Source of the DNA: Desulfatibacillum sp.
GTDB lineage: Bacteria > Desulfobacterota > Desulfobacteria > Desulfobacterales > Desulfatibacillaceae
DNA: 64,000 nucleotides
Assembly: GCA_016342355.1 (NCBI GenBank)
Contig: JAEINP010000019.1
Location: forward strand, 1-64,000
Direction of reading: 5' to 3'
In this document: piece by piece, positions 16,902 through 25,430 of the stretch
Layout: each line of letters opens with the position of its first letter
Numbering within the stretch: position 1 is the stretch's first letter
Program-made: the position numbers and the translations under genes
The notes under the pieces: model-generated
What the model was told of the DNA's origin: nothing
Databases searched by the model: none
The model's input: the letters and a program-made list of their open reading frames with translations, nothing else

Positions 16902-18548
16902 ATGCAACAAAATCCGGGAGCATGGCGTTTGGATGACGCTACTGTGGCGCGCGTCCTTGGCCGCGAAGACCTGGCCAGCCATTGGATCTACGGCAGGCAG
17001 ATGTCTGTTCATCCCGGCGAGGCCGCCCTGTGGATGAAGGATGGCAAAGTGGTAAAGGTTGTCACCGAGGGGGATAAAATGGTGTCCGGGGTGGTGGACC
17101 GCCTCAAGGGCATTTTTTTTGCCGGGGGCGTTCTCGCAGTTATTATGATGGATGTGAACGATATCACCCTTGAGTTTCGGATCGGAGTGGACAAGGAATC
17201 TGTTTTCGCCAATGACCCGGACTTTTACGGCAAACTCCTTGAGGCCTACGGACACAACCAGGAAAAAAACGAAGCCGTTTCCACCCTGGTTGACCAATAT
17301 TCCCAAAATCTGGACACGGAATTGCAACAGCGCAAGGCAATCCTTACCAAAGACCGGGAAAGCGTGGCATTTGATGTGCGCCTGACTTTTGGTCTTTTGC
17401 CTGAAAAAGGGGCGGATCTGTTCAAACTTTTTGGTGCAAAGACCGTTATTCAGCGCTTTTTCATAGAAAATCTGACCCGGCAACGGTTGGAAAACGCCGT
17501 GTTTGTTCCGGCCCTGGCAGTCCATACCGGAGCGGAGCTGCGTCAAAACATGGACATTCTGGCGGAAATCAACAAGACCGCCCGCACAAACCTGGAAGCA
17601 TGGCTGTATGATCAAGGCATAGGCCTCAGGCGTCTGGCTATCAATCCCGCACTCACGGGAGACGAGCGTAAGGCTATAATTTTAAAAGAAAAAAAATCCC
17701 TGGAGTCCGCTGCCACAGACCGCCATCACCACGACCTGGAAGAACTCCAGCGCGAGTACGAACGCCTTATCATGCGGGAGCAACTGGCGGCCCAGGTTAC
17801 CCAGGTCAAAGGGGATACGGACAAGGAGAAACAGAAAATCCTCCACGCCACATTTTTGGCGGACCAGGAAAAAAAGCTCTCCGCGGCCCAGGTGGCTGAC
17901 AAAATCGAGCGCATTCGCCTATCCACCAAAATGGAAGCGCATAAAAAGCTAAAGGAATTGGCTGTTCTTGGCGTTAAGAAAAAGTGGGAACTGGAAAAGG
18001 AACGGATGGCTGCCGAGGCTGAAGTGGAAATGGACAAAATGCGCGTCCTGGCCGAGGAGTACCGAAAAAACAAAGAGTTGAAGGCCAATCAAAAACTCAG
18101 GGAGCTGGAAATGCGCCAGGTTGAGGCCAGACAGGAACGGGAGCATGTGGAACGGCTTCTGGAAATGGGCGCCCGGGAAGGGGCTCTGACCGACGGCGTA
18201 ATCCAGGAGGCCCTTCGCCAGCAAAGTGTGCGGAAGGCCCTGGACCAGGGTGAGAATGTGGGAAGAGCCTTTGGAGAGGCTGAAGGAAAAAGGCTGGCAA
18301 GCAAAGAACTTCCGTCCCTGCCGGGCCAGCCTTCCATTTCCATCACGGGCCAGGGACCCATGATCGTGGAAACCGGCCTCCACAAAAAAGAAGCTGCTGC
18401 GGGAAAGCCGTCTCTCCCCGGACCAGCTCCGTCCTTGCCGTCTCCCAAAGACGACAACAACATAGTCACGGTGTGCCCCCAATGCGGAGAAGTTGTCCCG
18501 GAAGGTTCGGCCTTTTGCGGGGTTTGCGGAAATAGGTTGGGTGAATAG
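16902..18548 (+). CDS. SPFH/band-7-like protein with long coiled coil and C-terminal zinc ribbon
   Basis: 548 residues. Residues about 30-260 resemble an SPFH (stomatin/prohibitin) domain: the entry segment MSVHPGEAALWMKDGKVVKVVTEGD matches the family start, followed by mixed beta strands and the AINPALTGDER turn. Residues about 260-430 are a heptad-rich Lys/Glu coiled coil. A Pro/Gly linker contains ISITGQGPMIVE (residues 479-490). A single zinc ribbon closes the chain (Cys525/528/539/542). No strong TM is present; a hydrophobic stretch IFFAGGVLAVIMM (about 71-83) could touch the membrane. SPFH proteins oligomerise into scaffolds, so this may organise the two flanking kinases (inference). 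AGGAG lies 6 nt before the ATG; 27 nt after the first kinase. Confidence 0.75.
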   Translation: MQQNPGAWRLDDATVARVLGREDLASHWIYGRQMSVHPGEAALWMKDGKVVKVVTEGDKMVSGVVDRLKGIFFAGGVLAVIMMDVNDITLEFRIGVDKESVFANDPDFYGKLLEAYGHNQEKNEAVSTLVDQYSQNLDTELQQRKAILTKDRESVAFDVRLTFGLLPEKGADLFKLFGAKTVIQRFFIENLTRQRLENAVFVPALAVHTGAELRQNMDILAEINKTARTNLEAWLYDQGIGLRRLAINPALTGDERKAIILKEKKSLESAATDRHHHDLEELQREYERLIMREQLAAQVTQVKGDTDKEKQKILHATFLADQEKKLSAAQVADKIERIRLSTKMEAHKKLKELAVLGVKKKWELEKERMAAEAEVEMDKMRVLAEEYRKNKELKANQKLRELEMRQVEARQEREHVERLLEMGAREGALTDGVIQEALRQQSVRKALDQGENVGRAFGEAEGKRLASKELPSLPGQPSISITGQGPMIVETGLHKKEAAAGKPSLPGPAPSLPSPKDDNNIVTVCPQCGEVVPEGSAFCGVCGNRLGE

Positions 18549-18557
18549 GAGTCGCAT

Positions 18558-21059
18558 ATGGCCGTTTTTTCCCCGGTGAGATTTGGAAAATATCTATTGT
18601 TGGACCCCATTGCCGTAGGCGGCATGGCGGAATTGTTCCGGGCCAAAATGACCGGGGATGCGGGTTTTGAAAAACTCATCGTCGTCAAAAAAATCCTGCC
18701 CCATCTTGTGAACGAAAAGGAGCTGGTGGAGTCTTTCATTTACGAGGCCCGTCTGGCAGCCCATCTTCAGCATGAAAACATTATCAGGACCTATGATTTC
18801 GGCCGCATGCAGGACGATTATTTCATCGCCATGGAGTACCTGTTCGGCAAAAACCTCCGCATGCTCATGGAACAAGCCAAAAGCCAGCATCTTTCCCTGG
18901 GCATGGGCAACATCCTCCATATCATGGCGTTGGTATGCGCCGGGCTGGATTATGCCCACAGCCTGAAGGACTTGGCAGGCAAGCCCCTGACCATTGTCCA
19001 CAGGGATATCAGCCCGCCCAATATTTTCATTACCTACGACGGCCATGTAAAAGTGGTGGATTTTGGCGTGGCAAAGGCCGCCAGCAAGAACACCACCACC
19101 CAGCATGGCGTGATCAAGGGCAAGGTGGCGTATATGTCGCCGGAACAGGCCAGCGGAAAGGAAATCGACCACCGGTCCGACATTTTCGCCGTGGGCTGCA
19201 TCCTTTATGAGATGGTGACGGGCAAAAGGATGTACGAAGGCGAAACCATGCAGGTTTTGGTAAAGGCCCAGGACGCGGACTTCGAGCCTGCGGAAAATTT
19301 GGCGAATATTTCCAGAAGTCTGGCCATTGTGCTTGCCAGGGCTTTGGCAAAAAACCCGGAAGAGCGGTACCAGACCTGCGGCGCCATGCTTGCCGGGTTG
19401 GAAGATGTAATGGTGGAGTTGTCCATCCGTCCCTCCCAAAGGGCGCTGGCAAGTTATATTACCGCCCTTTTTGATGATGAAATGCCAAAGGAAGAAGCCC
19501 TGATGAGGGAGGTGGCGGCGGCGCAGGTCCAGGAGGACCAATTAGCGCTTGTTCAGGCCGCCCCCCCTAAAAAAACGGTGGAACGAAAACCGCCTGTTGC
19601 TGCCAAGGCAGGCTCCACTTGCCCATCCTGCCGTAAACCGGTAGACCCGGACCTGGACTATTGCCCCTGGTGCGATGCGTCCCTGAAGGTGATGCAGCCC
19701 GCCATGGTGGCCTGCTCCGCCTGTGGCAAGCAGGTCCAGGCCCATTACAGGGTGTGCAACTATTGCGGGGCGCGGATGCAGGACAGGACCCTGGCCTCTA
19801 CCTCTGCCGGGCTTCCGGTCCATGACGCCGCCAGTCCGGGCGCAACCGGGCTGCCCGTCATGATTTATTTCAATGCCGGAAAAATCATCAGCGAAAAAAC
19901 CATTGATTTTCTGGAGCTGGCTGTAGCCAACGTCGGATCCACCCCTGTGGATGGCTTTACGGTCACGATCCGGGGCACCCTCATAGCCCGTATCCTGGAG
20001 GAAAAACTGCCTTTCAGCCTGGACCCGGGCAGGCCCTATGCCCTTAACGTGCCGGGCTTTTTGCCCCGGTGCGCGGGCAAGGACTCCCTGCGCCTGACCG
20101 TGGAGGGCCGCGCCAAGGACGGGGAGCCTTTTTATCTTTTGGGCACAATTCCCGTGGAAGTGACCGGCAAGGAGGAGGTGGCCTCCAACGTCAACGTGAA
20201 TATTTCCGCCAAGGGTCCCCTTATTGTGGACATGGAGGACGCCATCCCCGGCCTGACCGGTAAAAGGAATCAGGATTCCGATCCGTCCATACCCCGGTGG
20301 ATTCCCCTGGAACTCCACCCTGATCTGGAAAAACAGGAAAGAGCCAGCCGGAAATTTCCGCCAGCCTGCGTTTCGGCCGATACCTGCACCCTGGACGAGG
20401 CCGTGGCTTCGGCCCTTCATTCCCTGAGTCCTGAAACCGTACCCATGGCCCGGTTCTCGTGCCCGGACGGTACCGTCTACCATATTATTCCCGGCGCCTC
20501 CCTCTTGTTAGGGCGCAAACGCGACATCAACCATGTGCCTTCGTTTTTGTTTCCCGAGGAAGCTCACGAAGGGGAAAACGTCAAGGTCAGCCGGACCCAT
20601 TGCAGGATATTCATTCGCAAGAATCGGGTGTACATCCGGGATACCAGCTCCAACGGAACCTTTTTGGGCAAGGAACGCCTTCCCTCCAAGGAGGATGTGA
20701 TGCTGGGCACGGGCCAACAGGTGGTCATAGGCGGGGTTCTGGAAATGTGGGCCGATATTTTCACCAACGGCCAGACCATCATCGCCGTGCGTCTGAAACG
20801 CCAAAACAACAAGACCAACGAGCGCTATATCCTGGCTCATGGCCCGGCGCCCCTTGGCCCGGGGGACAGCAACCCCATACAGGTTGCCGGGGCGCCCAGT
20901 TTTTTGGGGGCCATCTATTACAATCCCGTGGCGGACAAATGGGTGTTTAGAGCCCTGGAAGGTTTTTCCAACAAGGGCCGGGATATGATCCTGCCCCCGG
21001 AAAAGGAACTGACCTTTGGCAAGGCCAAATGCCGGTTTGAAATCGTGCAGCCGGAATAG
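18558..21059 (+). CDS. Serine/threonine protein kinase with two zinc ribbons and FHA domain
   Basis: 833 residues. Kinase domain about 8-290: glycine loop region PIAVGGMAELFRAK, Lys44, HRDISPPN (Asp150), DFG (Asp168) and MSPEQ, with the HRDISPxN variant common in myxobacterial-type kinases. Two zinc ribbons: Cys355/358/369/372 and Cys386/389/400/403. A beta-rich region (about 430-560) carries NISAKGPLIVD, closely matching a segment in the upstream SPFH protein. An FHA phosphothreonine-binding domain spans about 640-740 (LLGRKRDIN, SRTHCRIF, DTSSNGTFLG). A further beta domain ends the chain. No TM is seen: cytoplasmic. FHA would let it dock on threonines phosphorylated by either kinase. GGAG lies 6 nt before the ATG and 10 nt after the SPFH stop. 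Confidence 0.92.
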   Translation: MAVFSPVRFGKYLLLDPIAVGGMAELFRAKMTGDAGFEKLIVVKKILPHLVNEKELVESFIYEARLAAHLQHENIIRTYDFGRMQDDYFIAMEYLFGKNLRMLMEQAKSQHLSLGMGNILHIMALVCAGLDYAHSLKDLAGKPLTIVHRDISPPNIFITYDGHVKVVDFGVAKAASKNTTTQHGVIKGKVAYMSPEQASGKEIDHRSDIFAVGCILYEMVTGKRMYEGETMQVLVKAQDADFEPAENLANISRSLAIVLARALAKNPEERYQTCGAMLAGLEDVMVELSIRPSQRALASYITALFDDEMPKEEALMREVAAAQVQEDQLALVQAAPPKKTVERKPPVAAKAGSTCPSCRKPVDPDLDYCPWCDASLKVMQPAMVACSACGKQVQAHYRVCNYCGARMQDRTLASTSAGLPVHDAASPGATGLPVMIYFNAGKIISEKTIDFLELAVANVGSTPVDGFTVTIRGTLIARILEEKLPFSLDPGRPYALNVPGFLPRCAGKDSLRLTVEGRAKDGEPFYLLGTIPVEVTGKEEVASNVNVNISAKGPLIVDMEDAIPGLTGKRNQDSDPSIPRWIPLELHPDLEKQERASRKFPPACVSADTCTLDEAVASALHSLSPETVPMARFSCPDGTVYHIIPGASLLLGRKRDINHVPSFLFPEEAHEGENVKVSRTHCRIFIRKNRVYIRDTSSNGTFLGKERLPSKEDVMLGTGQQVVIGGVLEMWADIFTNGQTIIAVRLKRQNNKTNERYILAHGPAPLGPGDSNPIQVAGAPSFLGAIYYNPVADKWVFRALEGFSNKGRDMILPPEKELTFGKAKCRFEIVQPE

Positions 21060-21181
21060 AAATCTCTTTTTTGACATCCATGTATCTGTGGTCCGCCACC
21101 AAAAGAAAAAATTCCCACTGGCGCGGTGTATGGCTGTTCGCCCAATCAGTAATGTTTATCACAGCCAAATTTTATGATTAT

Positions 21182-21260
21182 CAAATCCACATTTGACGTT
21201 TGATGGATTTGGACTAGCTGGTCAAGTTCCCCAGGGCGGCTTAAAAATTTTTGACCCCAT
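21182..21260. repeat. REP-like palindromic element, copy A
   Basis: CAAATCCA (21182-21189) and TGGATTTG (21204-21211) form a perfect 8-bp inverted repeat whose loop contains TTTGACGTTTGA. About 35 nt further, AAATTTTTGACCCCAT (21245-21260) occurs. Both motifs recur at 43221-43266 (copy B) in another arrangement, which marks them as dispersed repeats. Located in the 356-nt gap after the FHA kinase. Confidence 0.5.
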
Positions 21261-21302
21261 TTTTTTTACAAAAACATGAGGCTACAAAAATAGCTCTAAA
21301 AA

Positions 21303-21357
21303 AGACAAAATATTTTGTCTGTAAATATTGACATTGTAATTGCCATGAATTACTGTC
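21303..21357 (+). promoter_or_regulatory. Promoter and operator region of the lipase-like operon
   Basis: TTGACA (21328-21333), 17-nt spacer, TACTGT (21351-21356). The spacer holds an inverted repeat GTAATTgccatgAATTAC (21336-21353), itself flanked by GACA and TGTC. Just upstream lies an 18-bp perfect palindrome AGACAAAATATTTTGTCT (21303-21320). Both look like binding sites of dimeric repressors or activators. Confidence 0.6.
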
Positions 21358-21415
21358 ATCACATGGAAGGCAGGATCATACACAAACCCTTAAAGGGCCT
21401 AAAAGGTCTTTCCTA

Positions 21416-22390
21416 ATGGAAAAAAGGGACATCATGGCAAACAAAGAACGGGGAGCGCGGTGGTGGAACAATAGTTTGAGCGCGCTAAACGGGGTGTTGG
21501 GCGATTACCTTGTGAACCGGGGAAACGAACTGGCCCTTCCCATGAGTTTTTATCAGGATGGCAAGCCTCTTTCCCTGGACAGGGATTTGGAAGAACAACT
21601 GGGCCGCCCATTAACGGATAGGGTGTGCGTGCTGGTCCACGGCTTGTGCTGCCATGAGGGTTTTTGGGATTTCGACCGGGACGGGGGTTCGACCTCCTAC
21701 GGGAAGATGTTTTCCCGGGACTTAGGCTTCACGCCCTTTTATGTGCGCTACAACACAGGCTTACCCATCCTGGGAAACGGGGAGCGTCTGGCCGTACTTT
21801 TGGACGAACTGTTCCGGGTATATCCGCAACCCTGCCGGGAGGTGTTGCTTCTGGGTCACTCTATGGGCGGCCTGGTTTTTCGGGAAGCCTGCCGGGTGGG
21901 ACTGAAGAGGTCCATGGCCTGGGTGCGCCAGGTGTCGAACTGTGTTTGTCTGGGTTCTCCCCTTAAGGGTGCACCCTTGGAAAAGCTGGGCAGCGTCTCG
22001 GCCAAAATCATGGACTTGGCAGGGCACCCCTTGACCCATGTAGTCCGGGACCTCATCAACATCCGGAGCCAGGGCATCAAGGACTTGTGCCACGGTGAAG
22101 ACGGTTCTCCAAAGCCTGAGACCGGGGCTTTTCTGCCGGAAGCAGGGCATTTTGCCGTGGCAGGAACCCTTACCCAAAATCCTGCCCATCCCGTGACTTT
22201 GATATTGGGTGATTCCATGGTGCGGATCCCCAGCGCAACAGCCCGGGACAGTTCCGGTTCGGCCCCGGCTACGGAAAACGTGCGTGTTTTCCCGGGCGTG
22301 GGTCACATGGCTTTAATGCACAACATGGAAGTCTACCAACAGATTGTTTCCTGGATCCGTCCGGCGCCTGGGCTATTGGAAGCTGGCTAA
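21416..22390 (+). CDS. Alpha/beta hydrolase, lipase/esterase-like
   Basis: 324 residues with the oxyanion segment VLVHGLCCHEG, the nucleophile elbow LLLGHSMGG (Ser149 from this start) and a late VGHMALM supplying the catalytic His. The acid is likely the Asp in LILGDSMV. There is no signal peptide, so it is intracellular. An N-terminal 50-residue helical extension precedes the hydrolase core. An alternative ATG at 21434 (MANKERG) has AAAGGG 5 nt upstream and may be the true start. Related proteins hydrolyse lipids or polyester; the substrate is unknown. The gene shares a transcript with the 92-aa gene 12 nt downstream and has its own promoter. Confidence 0.85.
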   Translation: MEKRDIMANKERGARWWNNSLSALNGVLGDYLVNRGNELALPMSFYQDGKPLSLDRDLEEQLGRPLTDRVCVLVHGLCCHEGFWDFDRDGGSTSYGKMFSRDLGFTPFYVRYNTGLPILGNGERLAVLLDELFRVYPQPCREVLLLGHSMGGLVFREACRVGLKRSMAWVRQVSNCVCLGSPLKGAPLEKLGSVSAKIMDLAGHPLTHVVRDLINIRSQGIKDLCHGEDGSPKPETGAFLPEAGHFAVAGTLTQNPAHPVTLILGDSMVRIPSATARDSSGSAPATENVRVFPGVGHMALMHNMEVYQQIVSWIRPAPGLLEAG

Positions 22391-22402
22391 CGAAGAGGGC
22401 TT

Positions 22403-22681
22403 ATGAAGAAAGTAAAAGGGCTGATAGACCTGGTCCAGGACGGAGTGCACGAGGGCGCCGTAATTGTGGAAAGAACCCACAAGGCCATTGCGGACATCCC
22501 TTTTGCCGTGTTGGGAATGACGCCGGTTGTTTCTTCCGTGTCCCAAATCGTGCGTTTTACCCACGACAATATTTCCAGCCTTGTCTACGATGCGATCCGG
22601 AGTGTCAATTGCGCGGCAGGCGCGCTGGCAGAAGCAGCTATTGACGTGGCCCGTGATCTTGGCGAAGAAAAGGATGATTAG
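22403..22681 (+). CDS. Small protein of unknown function coupled to the hydrolase (92 aa)
   Basis: Starts MKKVKGLIDLVQDGVHEGAVIV and is predicted all-helical and amphipathic, with a moderately hydrophobic centre (IPFAVLGMTPVVSSVSQIV) and an acidic tail (DLGEEKDD). The AGAGGG site lies 3-4 nt before the ATG, and the 12-nt spacing after the hydrolase indicates one operon. The size and amphipathic pattern recall phasins or small lipid-associated proteins, but no motif proves it. It may be an accessory or membrane-tethering partner of the hydrolase (inference). Confidence 0.7.
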   Translation: MKKVKGLIDLVQDGVHEGAVIVERTHKAIADIPFAVLGMTPVVSSVSQIVRFTHDNISSLVYDAIRSVNCAAGALAEAAIDVARDLGEEKDD

Positions 22682-22745
22682 ACCGGCGAATAGGTTTTTG
22701 GGCCGTGGGTAAGGCTTAATCGGCAAGGGCCTCGATATTAAAAAA

Positions 22746-22772
22746 GGGGGAGAAGGCCTCGCCCTCTCCCCC
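22746..22772 (-). terminator. Terminator downstream of acyl-CoA synthetase
   Basis: GGGGGAGA (22746-22753) pairs with TCTCCCCC (22765-22772). On the minus strand the stem is followed by TTTTTTTAAT, a good U-tract for the synthetase transcript. On the plus strand a weaker T-rich run (TTCTCTTTTC) follows, so it may also end the hydrolase operon. Confidence 0.7.
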
Positions 22773-22793
22773 CGGATTCTCTTTTCAATCAAG

Positions 22794-24320
22794 CTAAGCC
22801 TCTGCGCCAAACTGTGCGCGCAGGTCTTTTTTCAGGATTTTGCCGGTCATGGTCCGGGGCAGTTCCTGGACAAAGGCCACCTTTTTCGGACATTTATACC
22901 CGGCCATTCTTTCTTTGCAATAGGCGATGATCTCTTCCTCCTGGACTTCCATTCCCGGATTCACCACCAGGATGGCCATGCCCACCTCGCCCCATTTCTC
23001 ACTGGGGATGCCTATGACTCCGGCGTCGGCGATTTTGGGGTGGCTCATGAGGGTGTCCTCCACCTCGGCAGGATACACGTTTTCGCCGCCTGAGATGTAC
23101 ATGTCCTTTTTCCGGTCCATGAGGTACAGGTAGCCTTCCTCGTCAAAATAGCCCATGTCCCCGGTATGGAGCCACCCGTCCACAATGGTGTTTGCCGTGG
23201 CTTCGGGCCGATTCCAGTAACCCAGCATGATGATGGGCCCCTTGACCACCACCTCTCCCATTTCCCGGGGGGGAAGCTCATTGTTTTGAGAGTCCACCAC
23301 CTTGACTTCCGTATGAAGCAACGGCTTGCCGCAGGAGCCTATTTTGCTGATGGCCTCCTCCTGCCGAAGGGCTGAAATGGCCGGGGCGGTTTCGGTCATG
23401 CCGTATCCCTGGGCAAAGAGGACGCCTTTTTTCTGGTAGGTTTCGATAAGCGCCTTGGGGCAGGGGGAGCCGCCAGCCAGGAGGTATTTGACGCTGGAGA
23501 AGTCCGTGGTTTCGAATTCCGGCATCTGGCTCATGAACAGATACATGACCGGTATGCCGAACATGACTGTAACCTTATCCTCCTGGATCATTTTCAAGAC
23601 CCCCACGGGATCAAAAAACCGCTGTATGGTGAGGGAGGCGCCGCCATACAAAGCGGGTGTGGCCGAGCAGTTCAAGGCGCCGATATGGAACAGGGGTGCG
23701 CAGCACATGGTGACCTCATTATGATCCGACCCATATGTGACCGCCGCGTTGATGGCGTTCCACTGGGTGTTTCCATGGCTGAGTATGGCGCCCTTGGGCT
23801 TGCCCGTAGTGCCGGAGGTGTACATGATGAATTGGGGATCATCCAGGGTGATTTCGGATTCCGGCTTGGGTTCCGATATGGGCATGGGCGAGGTGAGGGC
23901 TTCATATTCCCCGTCCGAGGAAGATCCCCCCGCCATTTCGCAAATGCATTCCTTTACCGAGGGAACCTTGTCCCGCAGGGCTTCCCTCACCGGGAGGAAT
24001 TCCGGGGAGTAGAACATCATGCAGGGTTCGCAGTCATTGATGATGAATTCCAGTTCCGGGGGCGCCAGCCTGAAATTTAGGGGCACCATGATGGCCCCGA
24101 TCTTGGAGCAGGCAAAGAGGATTTCCAAAAACACATGGCTGTTGCCCATGAGGGCTGCGACCCGGTCTCCCTTGCGGATGCCTTTTTTAATCAATAAATG
24201 GGACAAACGGTTGATGCGTTCGTTGAATTCCCGTTTGTTAAGACGAAGATCCTGGTACTTGATGCAAGGTTCGTCGGGATAGAGCTTGGCCCATTGGGCT
24301 GGCCATTGACCTACGTTCAT
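22794..24320 (-). CDS. AMP-forming acyl-CoA synthetase
   Basis: 508 residues of the ANL superfamily: P-loop YTSGTTGKPKGAIL, GYGMTETAP (A4/A5), YWNRPEATANTIVDGWLHTGDMGYFDEEGYLYLMDRKKD hinge region and the catalytic Lys near the C terminus in RTMTGKILKKDLR. It activates a carboxylic acid to its CoA thioester via an acyl-adenylate; chain length cannot be read by eye. The ATG at 24320 has GGAGG 5 nt upstream; a 26-residue upstream extension is rejected. It lies 79 nt after truA on the same strand. Confidence 0.93.
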   Translation of the reverse strand: MNVGQWPAQWAKLYPDEPCIKYQDLRLNKREFNERINRLSHLLIKKGIRKGDRVAALMGNSHVFLEILFACSKIGAIMVPLNFRLAPPELEFIINDCEPCMMFYSPEFLPVREALRDKVPSVKECICEMAGGSSSDGEYEALTSPMPISEPKPESEITLDDPQFIMYTSGTTGKPKGAILSHGNTQWNAINAAVTYGSDHNEVTMCCAPLFHIGALNCSATPALYGGASLTIQRFFDPVGVLKMIQEDKVTVMFGIPVMYLFMSQMPEFETTDFSSVKYLLAGGSPCPKALIETYQKKGVLFAQGYGMTETAPAISALRQEEAISKIGSCGKPLLHTEVKVVDSQNNELPPREMGEVVVKGPIIMLGYWNRPEATANTIVDGWLHTGDMGYFDEEGYLYLMDRKKDMYISGGENVYPAEVEDTLMSHPKIADAGVIGIPSEKWGEVGMAILVVNPGMEVQEEEIIAYCKERMAGYKCPKKVAFVQELPRTMTGKILKKDLRAQFGAEA

Positions 24321-24398
24321 AGCAACCTCCTTGGTGGGAAAAAAGTGGGAATGGGGGGATGATGTGTCAGTATAGAGGGAGGGCCGGGGCAAGGTCAA

Positions 24399-25136
24399 TC
24401 AATATTTGACGAGCATCATGAACAGGCCTATGGGCGGCGCGGTGGGGCCGGCCTGGGAACGGTCGCCTGATTCCAGAATGGTTTGCATGGCCAGGGGCGG
24501 GATTTTGCCCATGCCAATATAGACCAGGGTGCCCACAATGTTACGCACCATGTAACGCAAAAAACCGTTGCCTTCCACCCGGTAGATCAAATGATTTTCC
24601 CATACCTGGAGTTGGGACTGGGTGATGGTCCGCACGCTGGTGGCTTTGGGGCTGCCAGCCCCCTCAAAGGCGGAGAAATCGTGGGTGCCAACGAGCAGTT
24701 CCGCAGCCTGGCGCATGGCGTCCTGATCCAGCTTACGCCTGACATACCAGGCATAATGGCGGCATACGGCCGGAGGCGTAGGCCCGTTTGTGATATGATA
24801 TTCGTAGATCTTGCTGGAGGCGCTTTTTCGGGCGTGAAAGCTTTCGGGCGCCAGGGTGCACTCCTTGCACACAATGTCATTGGGCAGGGTGGAATTCAAC
24901 GCCTTTACAAAAATCCCGGCTTCCAAGTGGGTATCACACCAGAAATTGGCTACATAGTTCAGGGCATGGACTCCGGAATCCGTGCGTCCCGCGCCATAGA
25001 CAATGCATTTGGTTCGGGTGATTTTTTCCAGGGCGTCCTCCACAACTTCCTGGATCGTAAGGTCGTGGGGCTGCCTTTGCCATCCGTGGTAAAGGGTTCC
25101 ATCATATTCCAGAATGAGTTTGAAGTTTCTTTTCAT
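24399..25136 (-). CDS. truA: tRNA pseudouridine38-40 synthase
   Basis: 245 residues starting MKRNFKLILEYDGTLYHGWQRQ, the standard TruA beginning. The catalytic aspartate is in GAGRTDSGVHA (Asp53). FHARKSASSKIYEYHI and FLRYMVRNIVG are also conserved. Modifies the tRNA anticodon stem. The ATG at 25136 is chosen over an upstream 54-residue extension because the family begins here; only a weak AGGG site precedes it. Probably cotranscribed with the acyl-CoA synthetase behind it. Confidence 0.96.
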   Translation of the reverse strand: MKRNFKLILEYDGTLYHGWQRQPHDLTIQEVVEDALEKITRTKCIVYGAGRTDSGVHALNYVANFWCDTHLEAGIFVKALNSTLPNDIVCKECTLAPESFHARKSASSKIYEYHITNGPTPPAVCRHYAWYVRRKLDQDAMRQAAELLVGTHDFSAFEGAGSPKATSVRTITQSQLQVWENHLIYRVEGNGFLRYMVRNIVGTLVYIGMGKIPPLAMQTILESGDRSQAGPTAPPIGLFMMLVKY

Positions 25137-25430
25137 ACACGCCCTGATAATACATTCGCTCCCGGACCGCAAGAGCCGGATTTTGCAGGGTTGGGCCAGT
25201 CCCATGGTCAGGGCCGGACCATGCCTGCACAATTCCCCAATGGCATTCGGATGCGGCGGTTCTTTGACGCCTGCCAGAGGAAGGAGGCATTGCCACATAC
25301 AGGCGGACCATCAAGGCGTTTCCCGGGAGGCGATAATCGTAATTATCTGGATCTGGTGCGCTATTTGCATTACAATTCTTGTAGGATTGGTCAAAAATGA
25401 CTCAAGGAGTTTTCGGAAAGAGGCTATAGA
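25137..25430. promoter_or_regulatory. Divergent intergenic region truA / sensor kinase with inverted repeats
   Basis: No gene is seen. Two small inverted repeats are present: GATAATcgtaATTATC (25332-25347) and TACAAttcTTGTA (25371-25383), both 50-100 nt before the kinase start. They are candidate operator sites for the kinase gene. Confidence 0.35.
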
